Origin: Porodaedalea pini
Lineage: Eukaryota > Basidiomycota > Agaricomycetes > Hymenochaetales > Hymenochaetaceae
Length of the DNA stretch: 64,000 nt
Direction of reading: 5' to 3'
NCBI GenBank assembly: GCA_002794775.1
Contig: NBAY01000037.1
Coordinates: forward strand, 1 to 64,000
The notes beneath the pieces were generated by a model. It did not search any database, was not told where the DNA came from, and saw nothing but the letters and a program-made list of their open reading frames with translations. Position 1 is the first letter of the stretch, and every line of letters starts with the position of its first letter. Made by a program: the position numbers and the translations under genes. Of the stretch, positions 10,673 through 21,889 are shown one piece after another.

Positions 10673-11035
10673 TGATAAGCATGCTTCCCCGACGCATGCA
10701 CGTACAAGTGAAGAGGAAAGAGGACGTGTCTAACAAGTGAGCTCAAAGTGATCAACACAGCACGAGTCCAAGTCAACTCTTGATCGTGCCCACTTGCTTT
10801 CACACAATCACCACCACCACTGCTAACAACTGCTGCTGCATCTCTCTCCACCATGCTTGCTCGTGTTCTCAAAAATCTTGAGCTGTGGGCTATAATGAAT
10901 CAAGGCACAAACTGCTGGCTTCAAAAGCCTCTTAAAGACGACAAGAAAGTGATGACTGTCCAGGAAAGGTGCGAGGTCTCTTTGTCACTTCAACATGGCA
11001 GTGTAACTGATAGTGGCTCATCTACTTGTAGGTTT
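10673..11035. other. unassigned sequence between PRP8 fragment and minisatellite
   Basis: I see no recognisable gene, RNA or repeat. The sequence changes from the GC-balanced PRP8 fragment to the Helitron side within this stretch, so the left boundary of the Helitron or another breakpoint may lie here, but no terminal motif is visible. Confidence 0.3.
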
Positions 11036-11300
11036 GACCTTGAATGGTCTGACCCTGGAAGGTCCTGCCCTGGAAGGCATTGCCCTGGAAGGCATTGCCC
11101 TGGAAGGCTTGACCCTGGAAGGTCCTGCCCGGAAGGCATTGCCCTGGAAGGCTTGATCCTGGAAGGTCTGACCCTAGAAGGTCCTGCCCTGGAAGGCATT
11201 GCCCTGGAAGGCATTGCCTGGAAGGCTTACCCTGGAAGGTCGCAAATACAATATAAAGACCCTGGAAGGTCAGAAAACATATAAGAATGCCCAGGAAGGC
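11036..11300. repeat. 15-bp-period minisatellite
   Basis: About 17 degenerate units with the core CCTGGAAGG, each followed by a variable hexamer such as CATTGC, TCTGAC or CTTGAC. It stays open on the plus strand and runs without a stop from 11285 into the Helitron frame. It sits just upstream of Helitron coding sequence and could be subterminal to the element. Confidence 0.75.
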
Positions 11301-13929
11301 TTGACTCTAGTAGTTCGTACAAATCAGAGAACCCATATCATTGCAAAAAAGAGAATATTTTAAGTAGTTCTGTAATTAGATCTGAGTTTTCCGACATAAA
11401 AGGTATATATTTTGGAGGTGCTAGAACATCCAGCTCATCAACATTTACTCTTGCTGATCTGATACCCTTTATCATCTCTTCATACCATTCACATGAGAAG
11501 TTGCAATCAGACTATTCTAAGCAGTCAAGATTTATATTTGATCACTGTATATACTCAGAGAACTCTACTTCAATTAGGCAGAATTCTATAATATGTAGTT
11601 TACCCTGCAATGAACTGATTCATAAACTCAATGGCAATGCTCTGAGAGATATATGCAGTAAACTCAGTATATACTGTATGCACAGAACTTCTGTTGAAAA
11701 TCTATGTTCATCTCTCTTGTTACACCATAACTATATATCTAATTCTGATGCTTGCATTGTTTTCTCTTTGAAGCCATCAAATCTCAAGAAGACAATATCA
11801 ATAAAAACAGCATCTAACTTGCAATATAGTAACAAGGATAGTTTTCCATCTAATCCTCCCTCAAAATCTTTACTTGAAAAAATTGTCAATGAATAGTGCA
11901 AAGATACTAATACTGATCAAATTTCAGAGGCAGGTTGTGCAGTATGTGGTCAGCTTAAAAACAGGAAAGAATTACAAGATATTAAAGAAATTGGGCAACA
12001 TTTAGATATATTAGATCCTAATATCTCACAGATTCATGAAGTCAGTCATATTGAAAGATCTAAAAGTAATGATTTAATCTCTGAGGTCCAGGGTCCTATT
12101 ATAGATAGAAGCTGTCACTTTGCCTGTACTGCCTGTTCAATTAAACTTTTAAAAGGAGAAATTCCTACAATGGCACTTGCTAATGGTACATGGATTGGTG
12201 AAGTTCCAGTAGAACTACAAGATCTAACATATGCTGAAAAGATTCTTATTTCTCGTGTCAGACATAATAGATTTGTTGCTAGAACTTTTGCTAGAACCAG
12301 TAAAATGAGAGCAAATATTGTATCATTTGAGACACCTATTCCTAAGTATATGATGTCCTCTCTCCTCCAAAGGAAGAATTTCAGGAAGTACTTGCCTATA
12401 TACACACTGGACTATCTAGACCAACAAAGGATGAGCTCAAATATATACCTCTACTTGTTAGAAGATACAAAGTGACTTCTGCACTAGAATGGCTAAAGCT
12501 CAATCATATAGACTATCAAGATCTTGAAATTTCTTATAGAAATATTGCCAGTTATGCAGATGGTGAGATTCCATGCTCAATTGAATATGTCAGTCAATCT
12601 GATGGCTCAAATTTAAATCCAGAGTCAACTGCTGCAAATGAAGCAGAGATTGAAGAGGGAGTAACTTCTGGAGAGTGTCCATTTATTGTACATGGAATCA
12701 CTAGTGAAGATATTACAGGCAAAAAATCAAAGGAACTAGCAGCTCTTTCTTTACAAGCACTTATTCAAGGAAACACTAAGAGTGTAATGGCTGTTGGAAG
12801 GTCTGAGAATCCACAGAGTATATACAACAACCCACAACTCTATCCTAAGATGTTTCCATAGTTATTTTCTTATGGCCTAGGTGGTGTTTGCAATACTAGA
12901 GGCAAGATAAAGATGATTTCTGCAGCTCAGTGGAAGAAATGGCTTCTTATGTATCATGATAAAAGGTTTCAGCTTGATAAACACTTTGTCCTAGCTGCAT
13001 TTAATCAAGAACAAATTAAGCAAGCTACCACTGGAGGTTTCTTAATGACTAAGAGAAAAAACTTTCAGAATATTGTTGACAAAGTTTTGAAAATTGATAT
13101 ACATACTCTACAGCAGCTTTCTGCAAGATTAAGTGCAGGAGAACATGTCACACCTGAGTCAGAAGAGGAAAAAGAGTGTTTTGAGTTACTTAACAATCTT
13201 GATCATGCTGCATATAAAGTAGATGGGTCTTTGACATCCAAAAGACATATGAGGAATGAAATTTGGTCTCTAATGTATCAAGAAGGTACACCAAACTGGT
13301 TCATTACATTGTCACCTGCAGATATAAAGCATCCTATCTGTTTATATTTTGCTGATACAAACTGAAGAGTTCAAGCCTGAGATAAAGACAGATGATGAGA
13401 GAATGAGACTTATAGCTAATAATCCTGTTGCTGGCAGTCGCTTCTTTCATATGGTAGTTAGTCTATTTATAAAATATATACTGGGTCTAGATACTGATCA
13501 TGATGGTTTATATGGAAAGACAGCAGCATACTATGGCACTGTTGAACAGCAAGGACGTTTGAGACTTCATTTACATCTTCTACTCTGGATTAAAGGCTCA
13601 CCAAGTCTTAGAGAAATTAGAGACAGAATGATAGAACAGTCTGAGTTTCAGAAAGAACTTATTACATATCTTGAGTCATGTCATACAGGTGATTTCTTAA
13701 CAGGCACAAAAGATGAAATAATAGAGACTGTTCAGCAAGCTTCTCAAGATACTTTTCTATTGTGATCCTACTCAAGTTTTACCTGAACCTGTACCTCAAA
13801 ACTGCAATGAGAATTGTCAAGACTGTTCTGCTTGTACTCAGAATTCAAATTGGTGGGATAAATTTAAGTATATGGTTGATGATATTTTATTAAAATCAAA
13901 TACTCATAGATGCAGGAGAGGAAAGTGTA
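11285..13929 (+). pseudogene. Helitron Rep, N-terminal and catalytic part (broken)
   Basis: This encodes the replication initiator that nicks DNA at the Helitron end. The region up to 12475 shows a Cys-rich motif CAVCG, then CTACSIKLLKGEIPTMALAN and WIGEVPVELQDLTYAEKILI, typical of the N-terminal domain of fungal Helitron proteins. The Rep fold follows with PNWFITLSP and the HUH metal site in LHLHLLLWI at about 13566-13592. Lesions: in-frame TAG at 11894, frameshift near 12370, TAG at 12859 (replacing a Trp in the context FP-stop-LFSYGLGG), and frameshifts near 13350 and 13757. It is then interrupted by the foldback MITE at 13930. At least five lesions make this copy unable to produce Rep. 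Confidence 0.85.
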
Positions 13930-14780
13930 TTACAGCCATTTCATAAGTCCTGCGACACGTGCATGTCACGTGAAGTGAGCCGATCAGAGCAAAATGTCGA
14001 AAATTAGAATGAATGTCTATTTTCTCTGTAAATTCTGCACAGTACCCGCTCATTAAGTACTAAAAAAAAAGGCATGGTTCTCAGGAGCAGAAATATGTAA
14101 AATAGGGAGCAATAAATTGACTGTGTAGGCGGGTGGAGATCAAACAAGTGCAGCTGGTCTGTTCTCTCACCTATTTCCACTGAGATTCAAAAATTATGGC
14201 TCCCCTACATCTACCTATAAAATTCTTTCCTGTGACTGTAAATTAAGTATATGACTATACCAACATCTCCTGCAAGTTTGAAGCCAATCCATTCAGTATT
14301 CATGGTGCAGCAGCAAGATTTGTGTTCCACTTCAAGCTCTTTCCACCCTCCTTTTCTCACAACAGGTCTTGCAGAGTAGAACACAAATCTTGCTGCTGCA
14401 CCATGAATACTGAATGGATTGGCTTCAAACTTGCAGGAGATGTTGGTATAGTCATATACTTAATTTACAGTCACAGGAAAGAATTTTATAGATAGATGTA
14501 GGGGAGCCATAATTTTTGAATCTCAGTGGAAATGGGTGAGAGAACAGACCAGCTGCACTTGTTTGATCTCCACCCACCTACACAGTCAATTTATTGCTCC
14601 CTATTTTACTTATTTCTTCTCCTGAGAACCGTGCCTTTTTTTTTAGTACTTAATGAGCAGGTACTGTGCAGAATTCACAGAGAAAATAGACATTCATTCT
14701 AATTTTTCGACATTTTGGCTCTGACGCGGCTCACTTCACGTGACATGCACATGTCGCAGGACTTATGAAAATGGCTGTAA
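13930..14780. mobile_element. 851-bp foldback MITE with TA target duplication
   Basis: This is an almost complete inverted repeat: left arm 13930-14327, right arm 14379-14780, loop of 51 bp. Ends read TTACAGCC at the left and GGCTGTAA at the right, flanked by TA at 13928-13929 and 14781-14782. The TA duplication suggests mobilisation by a Tc1/mariner-type transposase. There is no coding sequence. Removing it with one TA joins the Rep codons on both sides in frame. Some arm differences are CpG/TpG changes. Confidence 0.87.
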
Positions 14781-15630
14781 TAATGATAAACACAAGACAT
14801 GTAAAGCTCGTTTTCCAAGAGAGCTCAGTGAAGAAACTAAAGCTGATTTAAATACTGGTGCAGTAAAATTCAAGAAGACTGAGCCATGGATTAATACTTT
14901 TACACCTATATTGTCATATCTTCTGCGCTGTAATCATGATGTCACCTGTCTTCAATCAAGCACAGCAGTTAAAGCAATTACATGTTATGTGACTGATTAT
15001 ATTACTAAGCCCTCACTTAAAAGTCATACAATATTTGATGTAGTAAAGGGTGTGTTTGAGAGACAAAGAGAGTATATTCAAGGTGATGCTAACTCTGCAG
15101 AGAAAGGAAGAAAAATTCATTACTCAGATGGTCAACTCAATATCTGCAAATCTTGAAATAGGTGCTCCTATGGCTTCTCACTATCTTCTTGGAAATCCAG
15201 ATCATTATACAAGTCATAAATTTATTACTTTTTACTGGCGTCCTTATGTTGCATTTACAAAGTCCTTTTTTGAAGCTGAGTCCCATGTACCTAAAGATCC
15301 AGATTCTATAGAGAATCCTAACAATGAAAATGTAAGTCTTATAAGAAGAGGATGATGTAATTATGGATATTCTTACATTGCAGACTATATCTGTAGACCA
15401 CCTATTTATAATAATATTTCTTTATATGACTGGATCAGACTTGCTCACAAAGCTAAGTTATAAAAGTCAAGTCAAATCAAACTTAAATCAAAGTTTTATA
15501 AGTAATGTATCTATTATGGATATCAATGAAGATCTTTCAAATGATGAGCTTGGAGGTTATGAAGTTGATGATGATCAATATAATAGGCATTTTTCTAGAA
15601 CTGCATCTACTATTTCTGATCAACCTAGAT
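14781..15630 (+). pseudogene. Helitron Rep, C-terminal part (tyrosine motif)
   Basis: This continues Rep after the MITE. It contains the Cys-rich KHKTCKARFPREL segment and YVTDYITK, which fits the Helitron catalytic tyrosine motif with two Tyr three residues apart. It then has EIGAPMASHYLLGNPDHYTSHKF and FYWRPY. The reading frame changes near 15150 and again before the helicase, so this part too is frameshifted. Confidence 0.83.
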
Positions 15631-18228
15631 GAAGCTGATGATGAACTTGATATACTTGATAAAGAAGAGGATGAGCCTGCAACAACAAGAACTGCATCAA
15701 TTCACAAGTTTACAGATGATCATCCACAGTATACTTCTCATGGTGTCAGTCTATCTAATGAGAAAGATGCACTAGTACCTAATTTTATAGGAGGTATCCC
15801 AAGACCAGACAAAGGAGACAGAGAATACTATTGTGCAACTATGCTCACTTTCTTTAAACCCTGGAGACAAGCTTCTGATCTCAAAGATTATAATTCAACT
15901 TGGGATGATATCTTTGAGAATTATTCTTTCTCAGATGCTCACAAGAAGATTATCCATAACTTTAATGTCAAGCATGAGTGTCAAGATGCAAGAGATGATT
16001 ATAGTCTCCAAAGAAAGCTTGATAATATGGAATCAACTCCTGAATGGGACAATGAAGGTGCTTTGGAAGAGCTTGACTTACAGGATCATATAGATGAAAT
16101 CATCAATAATAAAGACCTTAAAAATCCTAGTAGTACTGACTTCTTTTCTGAAGATTCAATAAACATTGTTTCATCATTCAGAGCAAACATCTTAAGACAG
16201 ATGGAGTCTGTGATTCAAAGTTCTGGTTGGAATGATACTCCAAAAGATGGTATAGTGCCTTTACAGCATCCAGATATATATCATATTCCTAAAGCATCTA
16301 GATCTCAATGGACTGCATTACTTAAGAATATGAGAGAAAAGATACTTCATGATAGGAGAGAAGCTATACCCTGTAAAGAAAATAACAATAATAATAATCA
16401 TGTTCAAGTAAAAAATGATGTAAGAATTTTAGATGCATCATATCTTACTGACAATCCACTAAGAGTTAAAGATGTAGATAAGAACTTCATATTTGATATT
16501 ATTAGTTCTTTCTCACTGAATAGTGAACAAGAGCAAGCTTTTAGAATAATTAGCAATCATGCTTGTACAGACAAACCTGAACAGCTCAAGTTTTATCTTG
16601 GAGGAATGGGTGGAACAGGAAAATCTCAGGTTATTAAGGCACTCATTGAACTCTTTAAACTGAGAGGTGAATCAAATAGATTTGTTGTTGTTGCTCCTAC
16701 TGGAAGTGCAGCTGCTTTGCTAGGTGGATCTACTTATCACTCTCTGCTAGGATTTAGAGAAGTATCAGATGAGAAAGGAAGTGATTTAAGTATATCTTCA
16801 CTGATTGATATTAGATCAAAATTAGCATCTGTAAGATACATATTTCTTGATGAGGTTTCCATGCTATCATGCAATGATATGCAAAGAATATCTGCTAGAT
16901 TGGCAAATATATTCAAAAACTCTGAGCAACCCTTTGGAGGTATAAATATGATCTTTGCTGGTGACTTTGCTCAGCTACCCCCTGCTCATAATACTAATAC
17001 ATTATACAATGGTACTTTGGGTACAACTGTAGATTCTAAAGCTACTAAATGGAAGCAAGAGGCTGTTTTAGGTAAAATTCTCTGGCATCAGATAAATACT
17101 GTAGTTATTCTTAGACAAAACATGAGACAGAAGACTCAGTCAGAGCAAGACACAAAACTTAGAGCTGCACTTGAGAATATGAGATACAAGGCATGTACTG
17201 ATAATGATATAAGTTTTTTAAGAACTCTAATAGCTGGTAAAACTCTAGATAAGAAAGATGTATCTAGAAAGGAATTCAGAAATGTATCAGTAATAGTTGG
17301 TCTAAATTTACAGAAAGATAAACTCAATGAAGTTGGTGCAGAAAGATTTGCAAGAGATCACAATCTTCCACTATATACATTCTACTCTATAGACACAATA
17401 AACAATGATTGTACAGATCCTAAGAGACCAAGTAGAGGTAGACCTAAAAAGCAAGGATTTGTCAAAGGAATAATTCAACCAGAACTCCAAAAAATACTTT
17501 GGAATCTACCTCCAACTTGTACTGAACATAGACCTGGAAAACTAAAGCTTTGTATTGGAATGCCTGTTATGATAAAAAGAAATGAAGCAACTGAATGCTG
17601 TGTAACCAATGGTGCTGAAGCAACTGTATTTGGATGGGATGCAATTGATCTATCAGATGGAAAGCAGGCTATTGATGTCCTTTTTGTAAAGTTAAATAAT
17701 CCACCACAGTCTATTCAACTACCAGGGTTACCACTTAATGTTGTACCTTTATCTAGACATTCTCTTAAGACAAAATGCCAGCTCATAAAAAATGGAGAGT
17801 CTGTAACAATCAATATCAATAGAGATCAAATATGCATTCTACCTAACTTTGCAATGACTGACTATGCATCACAAGGTAGAACAAGATTGTATAATGTAAT
17901 TGATCTGAACAACTGTCAGAATCATCAGTCATATTATACTTGTCTTTCTAGAAGCTCTTCTGCAGAGGGAACTATAATATTACAGGGCTTTGATAAAAAC
18001 AAGATCATGGGTGGCATTAGTGGATATCTAAGACAAGAATTCAGAGAGCTTGAGATACTTGATGAACTGACCAAAGAAAGATATGAGGGAAGACTTCCAT
18101 CACATGTAAATGCACATACAAGAGGTGTACTACTGAGACAATATATGAATTACAAAGGATCAAATCACCAGCCCTCTCATTTACACTCTGCAATTGCTTG
18201 GACAGATGAGCTTGTTTCTTTCAGATAA
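15505..18228 (+). CDS. Helitron PIF1-family helicase (907 aa frame)
   Basis: This is the superfamily 1B helicase portion that unwinds DNA in rolling-circle transposition. The frame begins in the Rep-helicase linker (HPQYTSHGVS, PNFIGGIPRPDKGDREYYC, LTFFKPWR). Helicase motifs follow: Walker A GGMGGTGKS near residue 366, Walker B FLDEVSM near 447, GDFAQLPP, a QNMRQ motif, and near the end TDYASQGRTR and YTCLSRSSS. No stop occurs over 2.7 kb, in contrast to the broken Rep. The true N-terminus would be fused to Rep in an active element, so the Met at 15505 is only the first in the open frame. Confidence 0.9.
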   Translation: MYLLWISMKIFQMMSLEVMKLMMINIIGIFLELHLLFLINLDEADDELDILDKEEDEPATTRTASIHKFTDDHPQYTSHGVSLSNEKDALVPNFIGGIPRPDKGDREYYCATMLTFFKPWRQASDLKDYNSTWDDIFENYSFSDAHKKIIHNFNVKHECQDARDDYSLQRKLDNMESTPEWDNEGALEELDLQDHIDEIINNKDLKNPSSTDFFSEDSINIVSSFRANILRQMESVIQSSGWNDTPKDGIVPLQHPDIYHIPKASRSQWTALLKNMREKILHDRREAIPCKENNNNNNHVQVKNDVRILDASYLTDNPLRVKDVDKNFIFDIISSFSLNSEQEQAFRIISNHACTDKPEQLKFYLGGMGGTGKSQVIKALIELFKLRGESNRFVVVAPTGSAAALLGGSTYHSLLGFREVSDEKGSDLSISSLIDIRSKLASVRYIFLDEVSMLSCNDMQRISARLANIFKNSEQPFGGINMIFAGDFAQLPPAHNTNTLYNGTLGTTVDSKATKWKQEAVLGKILWHQINTVVILRQNMRQKTQSEQDTKLRAALENMRYKACTDNDISFLRTLIAGKTLDKKDVSRKEFRNVSVIVGLNLQKDKLNEVGAERFARDHNLPLYTFYSIDTINNDCTDPKRPSRGRPKKQGFVKGIIQPELQKILWNLPPTCTEHRPGKLKLCIGMPVMIKRNEATECCVTNGAEATVFGWDAIDLSDGKQAIDVLFVKLNNPPQSIQLPGLPLNVVPLSRHSLKTKCQLIKNGESVTININRDQICILPNFAMTDYASQGRTRLYNVIDLNNCQNHQSYYTCLSRSSSAEGTIILQGFDKNKIMGGISGYLRQEFRELEILDELTKERYEGRLPSHVNAHTRGVLLRQYMNYKGSNHQPSHLHSAIAWTDELVSFR

Positions 18229-19327
18229 CAAATATAGTCAATGGAATTCATGCCATGTAAAGCATAATATAACTGAGATGAATGAGCAGAGAGTAGATAA
18301 AAAAGATGAAGAAATAATGCCAAATAATAAAACTAAAATATCCAGTGACACATTAGCCAGTACATCATATTTAGGGAAAAGAAATAGTGATAATGACAGT
18401 GAAAGCTCTACCTTAAATACTCCAAGTAAGCGACATAAAGCAAGTGAATATAATCAAAACAGTGCAAGCTCATCACCTTTAGGACTAAGATGGGATTCAG
18501 TAAGTTATAGTTGTGCTTATGACTCTGTATTGCCTATTTTATTCAATTTATACATAGAAGACTATGAGAGATGGTATAATATATATTCACAGTATCAAAT
18601 TAAATTGCATGATCATTTTCAGAGGGTAATGAATTCAATAAGTAGTTTTGAAGAAGAAAGATATGCCATTCGTAACAAGCTTTTCAACCAGAACAGACAT
18701 CAATTTCCATTAGGTCATAAATTAACAGCTGTAGCCTCTGTTGTGCAGAAATGCCTAGAAGCAAAAGAACCTATAATATATAAGCAAAGCCAGTGTATTC
18801 AATGTAATAGGTCTAAACAAAGTCTTTTATTATCCTCATTTATTCCATGTTTTACAGAAGACTTTAATACAGCTCCTGAATGGTATTTATTCAGCAGTCA
18901 ATATAAAAACATCAATACATACCCTTCTATTCAACAATGGCTTAACTATTACTTTGGTTCAATGTCAGTAACATGTAGACAATGTCAAATAGATTATACA
19001 GCTGACACCAATGTACAATCTCATATCAGTGAGTCAACAAATGTTGTAGCTGTGCAGTTGTATAATTATGAGATTATAATTGATCATGAGGTTGTTATAA
19101 AATGTACACCATGTTTGAAAAAATACAAATTGCGAGGTCTGATTTATGGTGGTAACAATCACTTCACTTGTAGAATAATAGATAAGTCTGGACTGGTCTG
19201 GTATAATGACGGTATAACCACTGGCAGAGTTTCAAATGCAGAAAAGTATCTATCACAGTATAGTGATTATGAGCTTCATGGCGAAGGGAAAACTACAGCA
19301 GTCATTGCTCTATATGCTATTATTTAA
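18194..19327 (+). CDS. USP-like (C19) cysteine protease domain downstream of the Helitron helicase
   Basis: This 377-aa frame overlaps the helicase end by 35 nt in another frame. After a polar, disordered stretch (residues 1-95) it has a ubiquitin-specific-protease-like Cys box, WDSVSYSCAYDSVLPILFNL with the Cys at 107. Two CXXC pairs follow (CIQC and CRQC), resembling the USP zinc finger, and then a His box GGNNHFTCR with His 323 and WYNDG near 338. A full catalytic Cys/His/Asn-or-Asp set is therefore present. The role is unknown: it might process the Helitron polyprotein or remove host ubiquitin. The overlapping frames suggest a former C-terminal fusion to RepHel split by a frameshift, or translational coupling. 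Confidence 0.65.
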   Translation: MLGQMSLFLSDNKYSQWNSCHVKHNITEMNEQRVDKKDEEIMPNNKTKISSDTLASTSYLGKRNSDNDSESSTLNTPSKRHKASEYNQNSASSSPLGLRWDSVSYSCAYDSVLPILFNLYIEDYERWYNIYSQYQIKLHDHFQRVMNSISSFEEERYAIRNKLFNQNRHQFPLGHKLTAVASVVQKCLEAKEPIIYKQSQCIQCNRSKQSLLLSSFIPCFTEDFNTAPEWYLFSSQYKNINTYPSIQQWLNYYFGSMSVTCRQCQIDYTADTNVQSHISESTNVVAVQLYNYEIIIDHEVVIKCTPCLKKYKLRGLIYGGNNHFTCRIIDKSGLVWYNDGITTGRVSNAEKYLSQYSDYELHGEGKTTAVIALYAII

Positions 19328-19365
19328 TGTACAACATGCAGTGTAAAGGAGGAGGGATGGGGAGG

Positions 19366-21855
19366 TAGCACATCATCGCTCTGAGGAATAAGCACACGAC
19401 TCATAGACAACATTCCAAGACCACCGAGTTCCTATACGACAACAGTTCAGCAAGACGTGATATACATAAGAGCTGCGATGCTTACTTTGAGGATGTAGAA
19501 GACGACTGGAGGGAAACACAAAGGCATCTTACTGTTCAAGCCAATCTCGACACTGAGTCTGAATTTTGTTCTCAGCCTTCACCAAAGCATCAAGCAGCTC
19601 ATTCGTGTGGATGACAGCCTCCTGATAATAAGTCATCAGACCGTATTCCATTTGTTGACAATCTTGGAAAAGGCGGTAGAGCCTGAGCTCATGAGGACCT
19701 GGTGGATACGGTTGTTAAACTGATGAACACCTATGAAATTCTTCAGCGTTACATATTCCATGGAAGCTTTAATATTCTCACCTTCGTCGGAGACGCGGAG
19801 GAAGGCTTGTGCAGTACGCTCCTTCGACTGCTCGTTGGTCAAGTTCCACACCCCGTCCTTGAGTGACAACTGCTCTCCACTCATCGACCGGATCTTCGGC
19901 AGAATGCACACCTCGAAGCCGCTCATCGAGAAGAGTAGCTGAGGGTTGTTTTTGGAGTAGACACTCACAAACGTATCTTCCCATTCAATCGTCGTCAAAG
20001 AACGACGCAGGCTCTGCTTCACGTTCCAGAACACAGCTCGACCTAGATTGACGTCGTGCTTGATCAAGCGCATACGGCAATCCCGCGGCCAACGTCTTTC
20101 GTTGTTATACCCAATAACGTTGTTGTTTGTCGGATCTGGATTCTCGCTGAGGTAACGTTGTATAAGGTCGCGTGATTCCTCGGCGGCGAAGCGAAATAAA
20201 ATATGCAAACGATCAACACAACGAGAATAGAGACGGACTGGATGGCGTGTCTCGGTGTCAGAATCACCGTACTGCAGGAAATTGTCGGGCAGTCGTGGGG
20301 GACCCGCCATTTCACTTGCACGTTGCAGTTTAATCTTTTCGTAGACCTTCAAAAGTACGGTCTCCATCATCACTACGCATTCGCCCTCGCTCGTCTCCCA
20401 GATGTCCGTCAAGTTATTGATACCCTGGCACCACTTGTACACCAGAAGGGGAGGAGGTTCGGTGTCCGCACTTGTCAGCCTCAAAGAATAAGAACTGGTC
20501 AAAATATGTGTCTGTAATCTTCTCAACGGGTTCGATGTCGTAGCAAGGGATGAGCTTGTCATATGTGTCGAAGAACTCGATGCCTGCCTCTTTGAAGGCT
20601 CGCTGAGTGAGCAAGAGACGCTTGATCCTAGACAGACCTGCATGCGAATCAATTAGCTACACCCTACGATCAATTAGAAAAGGAACATACGTTCGTGTGT
20701 ATTGTCATACGCCTGCTCAATGAGAGCAAGCTCCTCACGCTGAGATTGGTTAAGACGACCTTTGACGCTGTACGCGTCACGCTTGTACGAAAGGGGACTG
20801 TATGGAAACATCAGTGAGAGCTACTGAAAGACGTATTTAATTGAATCTTACGGGAATGGGATGGGAGCAAATTTCCGACTCTCAAGCCAGTGGACCATCG
20901 ATGTGTAGATCGCAACAGCCTCCTCAGCACTAACGTAAGGACCATCTTTGAGGTAAGCATGCCGACGCTCCTGCTCAGCTTTCAAGTACAGTCGAGTAAG
21001 ACGCCCCAAGTTCTTCTTGACCACAGCCTTGTCGACAGTCGCACCATGCCTGATACGCTCGCGATCGTAGTGCGCAATCGAGCACCACCAGTCCGCCTTG
21101 CTCTTGATGTACCGCAAGGTGGTGTTCTCGATTGCAGTTGGCATTCCGGGACCTTCCATGGAACTGTAGAATAAGGCTTAGTACGCAAAGTCCAGATTCA
21201 ACCAAACGACGTACTGTTTGCTTTTCCAGCAGTGCCACGCTTCCGACAAGTCCTGCAAGATAGTCTTCGCCTTGTTCTGCTTGATCGACTCCGGCATCAT
21301 ATCAAGAATACAGTGCATCACGGCAGTGCGTAATTCCAAGTCATAGTGCGATTCGACACGCTGCTTCGTGACCGTCTTTGCGATGCCCTTGCTGTTGCGA
21401 CCCTCGAACTGACACACAAGCAAGTTTCCGAGCCAGTGCTCAAGCAACGGTACAATTCCACGCATGAAGAAGAGCCACCCTCGCCAACCTGGAGCCCCAA
21501 ACCCACAGCCTGGGCCCTTACCAACAGGTCCCGCATTGAAGCAATAATAGATCAGATGCTTGTGATCTTTGCACATCCGCATCCGGACCTGACGCATAAG
21601 CTTGTACTTGTAATGGTACATGTCGGTGAGCGCGCCGATGTGTGCGAAGATATACTGCAATGCATCCGCCAGTTGGAAGGCATCGACATTGCCAAGCCGG
21701 AATTGGACGTGCGCATCGACAACGAGCTTTGTGAGGCGAAGAATTTCACGGCACATATGGAATGCATTTCCAAAGCGAGACTTTTTGCGTTCCTTCGTCG
21801 TAAGCGTCTTCACCGGCTTCAGATTCATGTTGTAATCGAGATGAAGGTAATTCAA
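19366..21855 (-). pseudogene. PRP8: PRP8 fragment B (middle region)
   Basis: Minus-strand copy of a large part of PRP8, from [17 protein letters not shown] and [19 protein letters not shown] near 21850 through [106 protein letters not shown] and [20 protein letters not shown] to ELGGLGMLSM near 19390. One stretch (19636-20652) reads open for 338 codons but crosses an unspliced intron. GT-AG introns are retained at about 20638-20690, 20795-20850 and 19432-19487. A 1-nt frameshift lies near 19553. It keeps more family-consensus residues and more CpG sites than copy A. It begins directly next to the RPB1 fragment, so it is a mosaic. Confidence 0.92.
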
Positions 21856-21889
21856 GTTCTAGAAGGATTGGAAGTCAGAATGATGTAAC

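Larger units (their letters stand above)
11285..19327 (+). mobile_element. Helitron (rolling-circle transposon), degraded Rep, open helicase
   Basis: The plus strand encodes in order a fungal Helitron N-terminal region, the HUH-type Rep endonuclease, a PIF1-family helicase and a C19-protease-like domain. The segment is much richer in A/T than both flanks. Edges are set by coding content only: I could not identify the TC start or the CTRR end with hairpin. It lies between PRP8 mosaics A and B, both on the opposite strand. Confidence 0.85.

Noticed and set aside
10673..11300. Helitron 5' terminus
   Set aside because: No convincing TC-start motif shared with a 3' CTRR hairpin end could be identified, so the borders are left open.
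13930..14780. Group I/II intron or structured intervening RNA in the Helitron Rep gene
   Set aside because: It is a simple inverted repeat with TA duplication and TTACAGCC termini, with no intron core motifs. A MITE explains it fully.
19366..21855. Processed (reverse-transcribed) pseudogene of PRP8
   Set aside because: Introns with intact GT-AG ends are retained and there is no poly-A tail or flanking target duplication.
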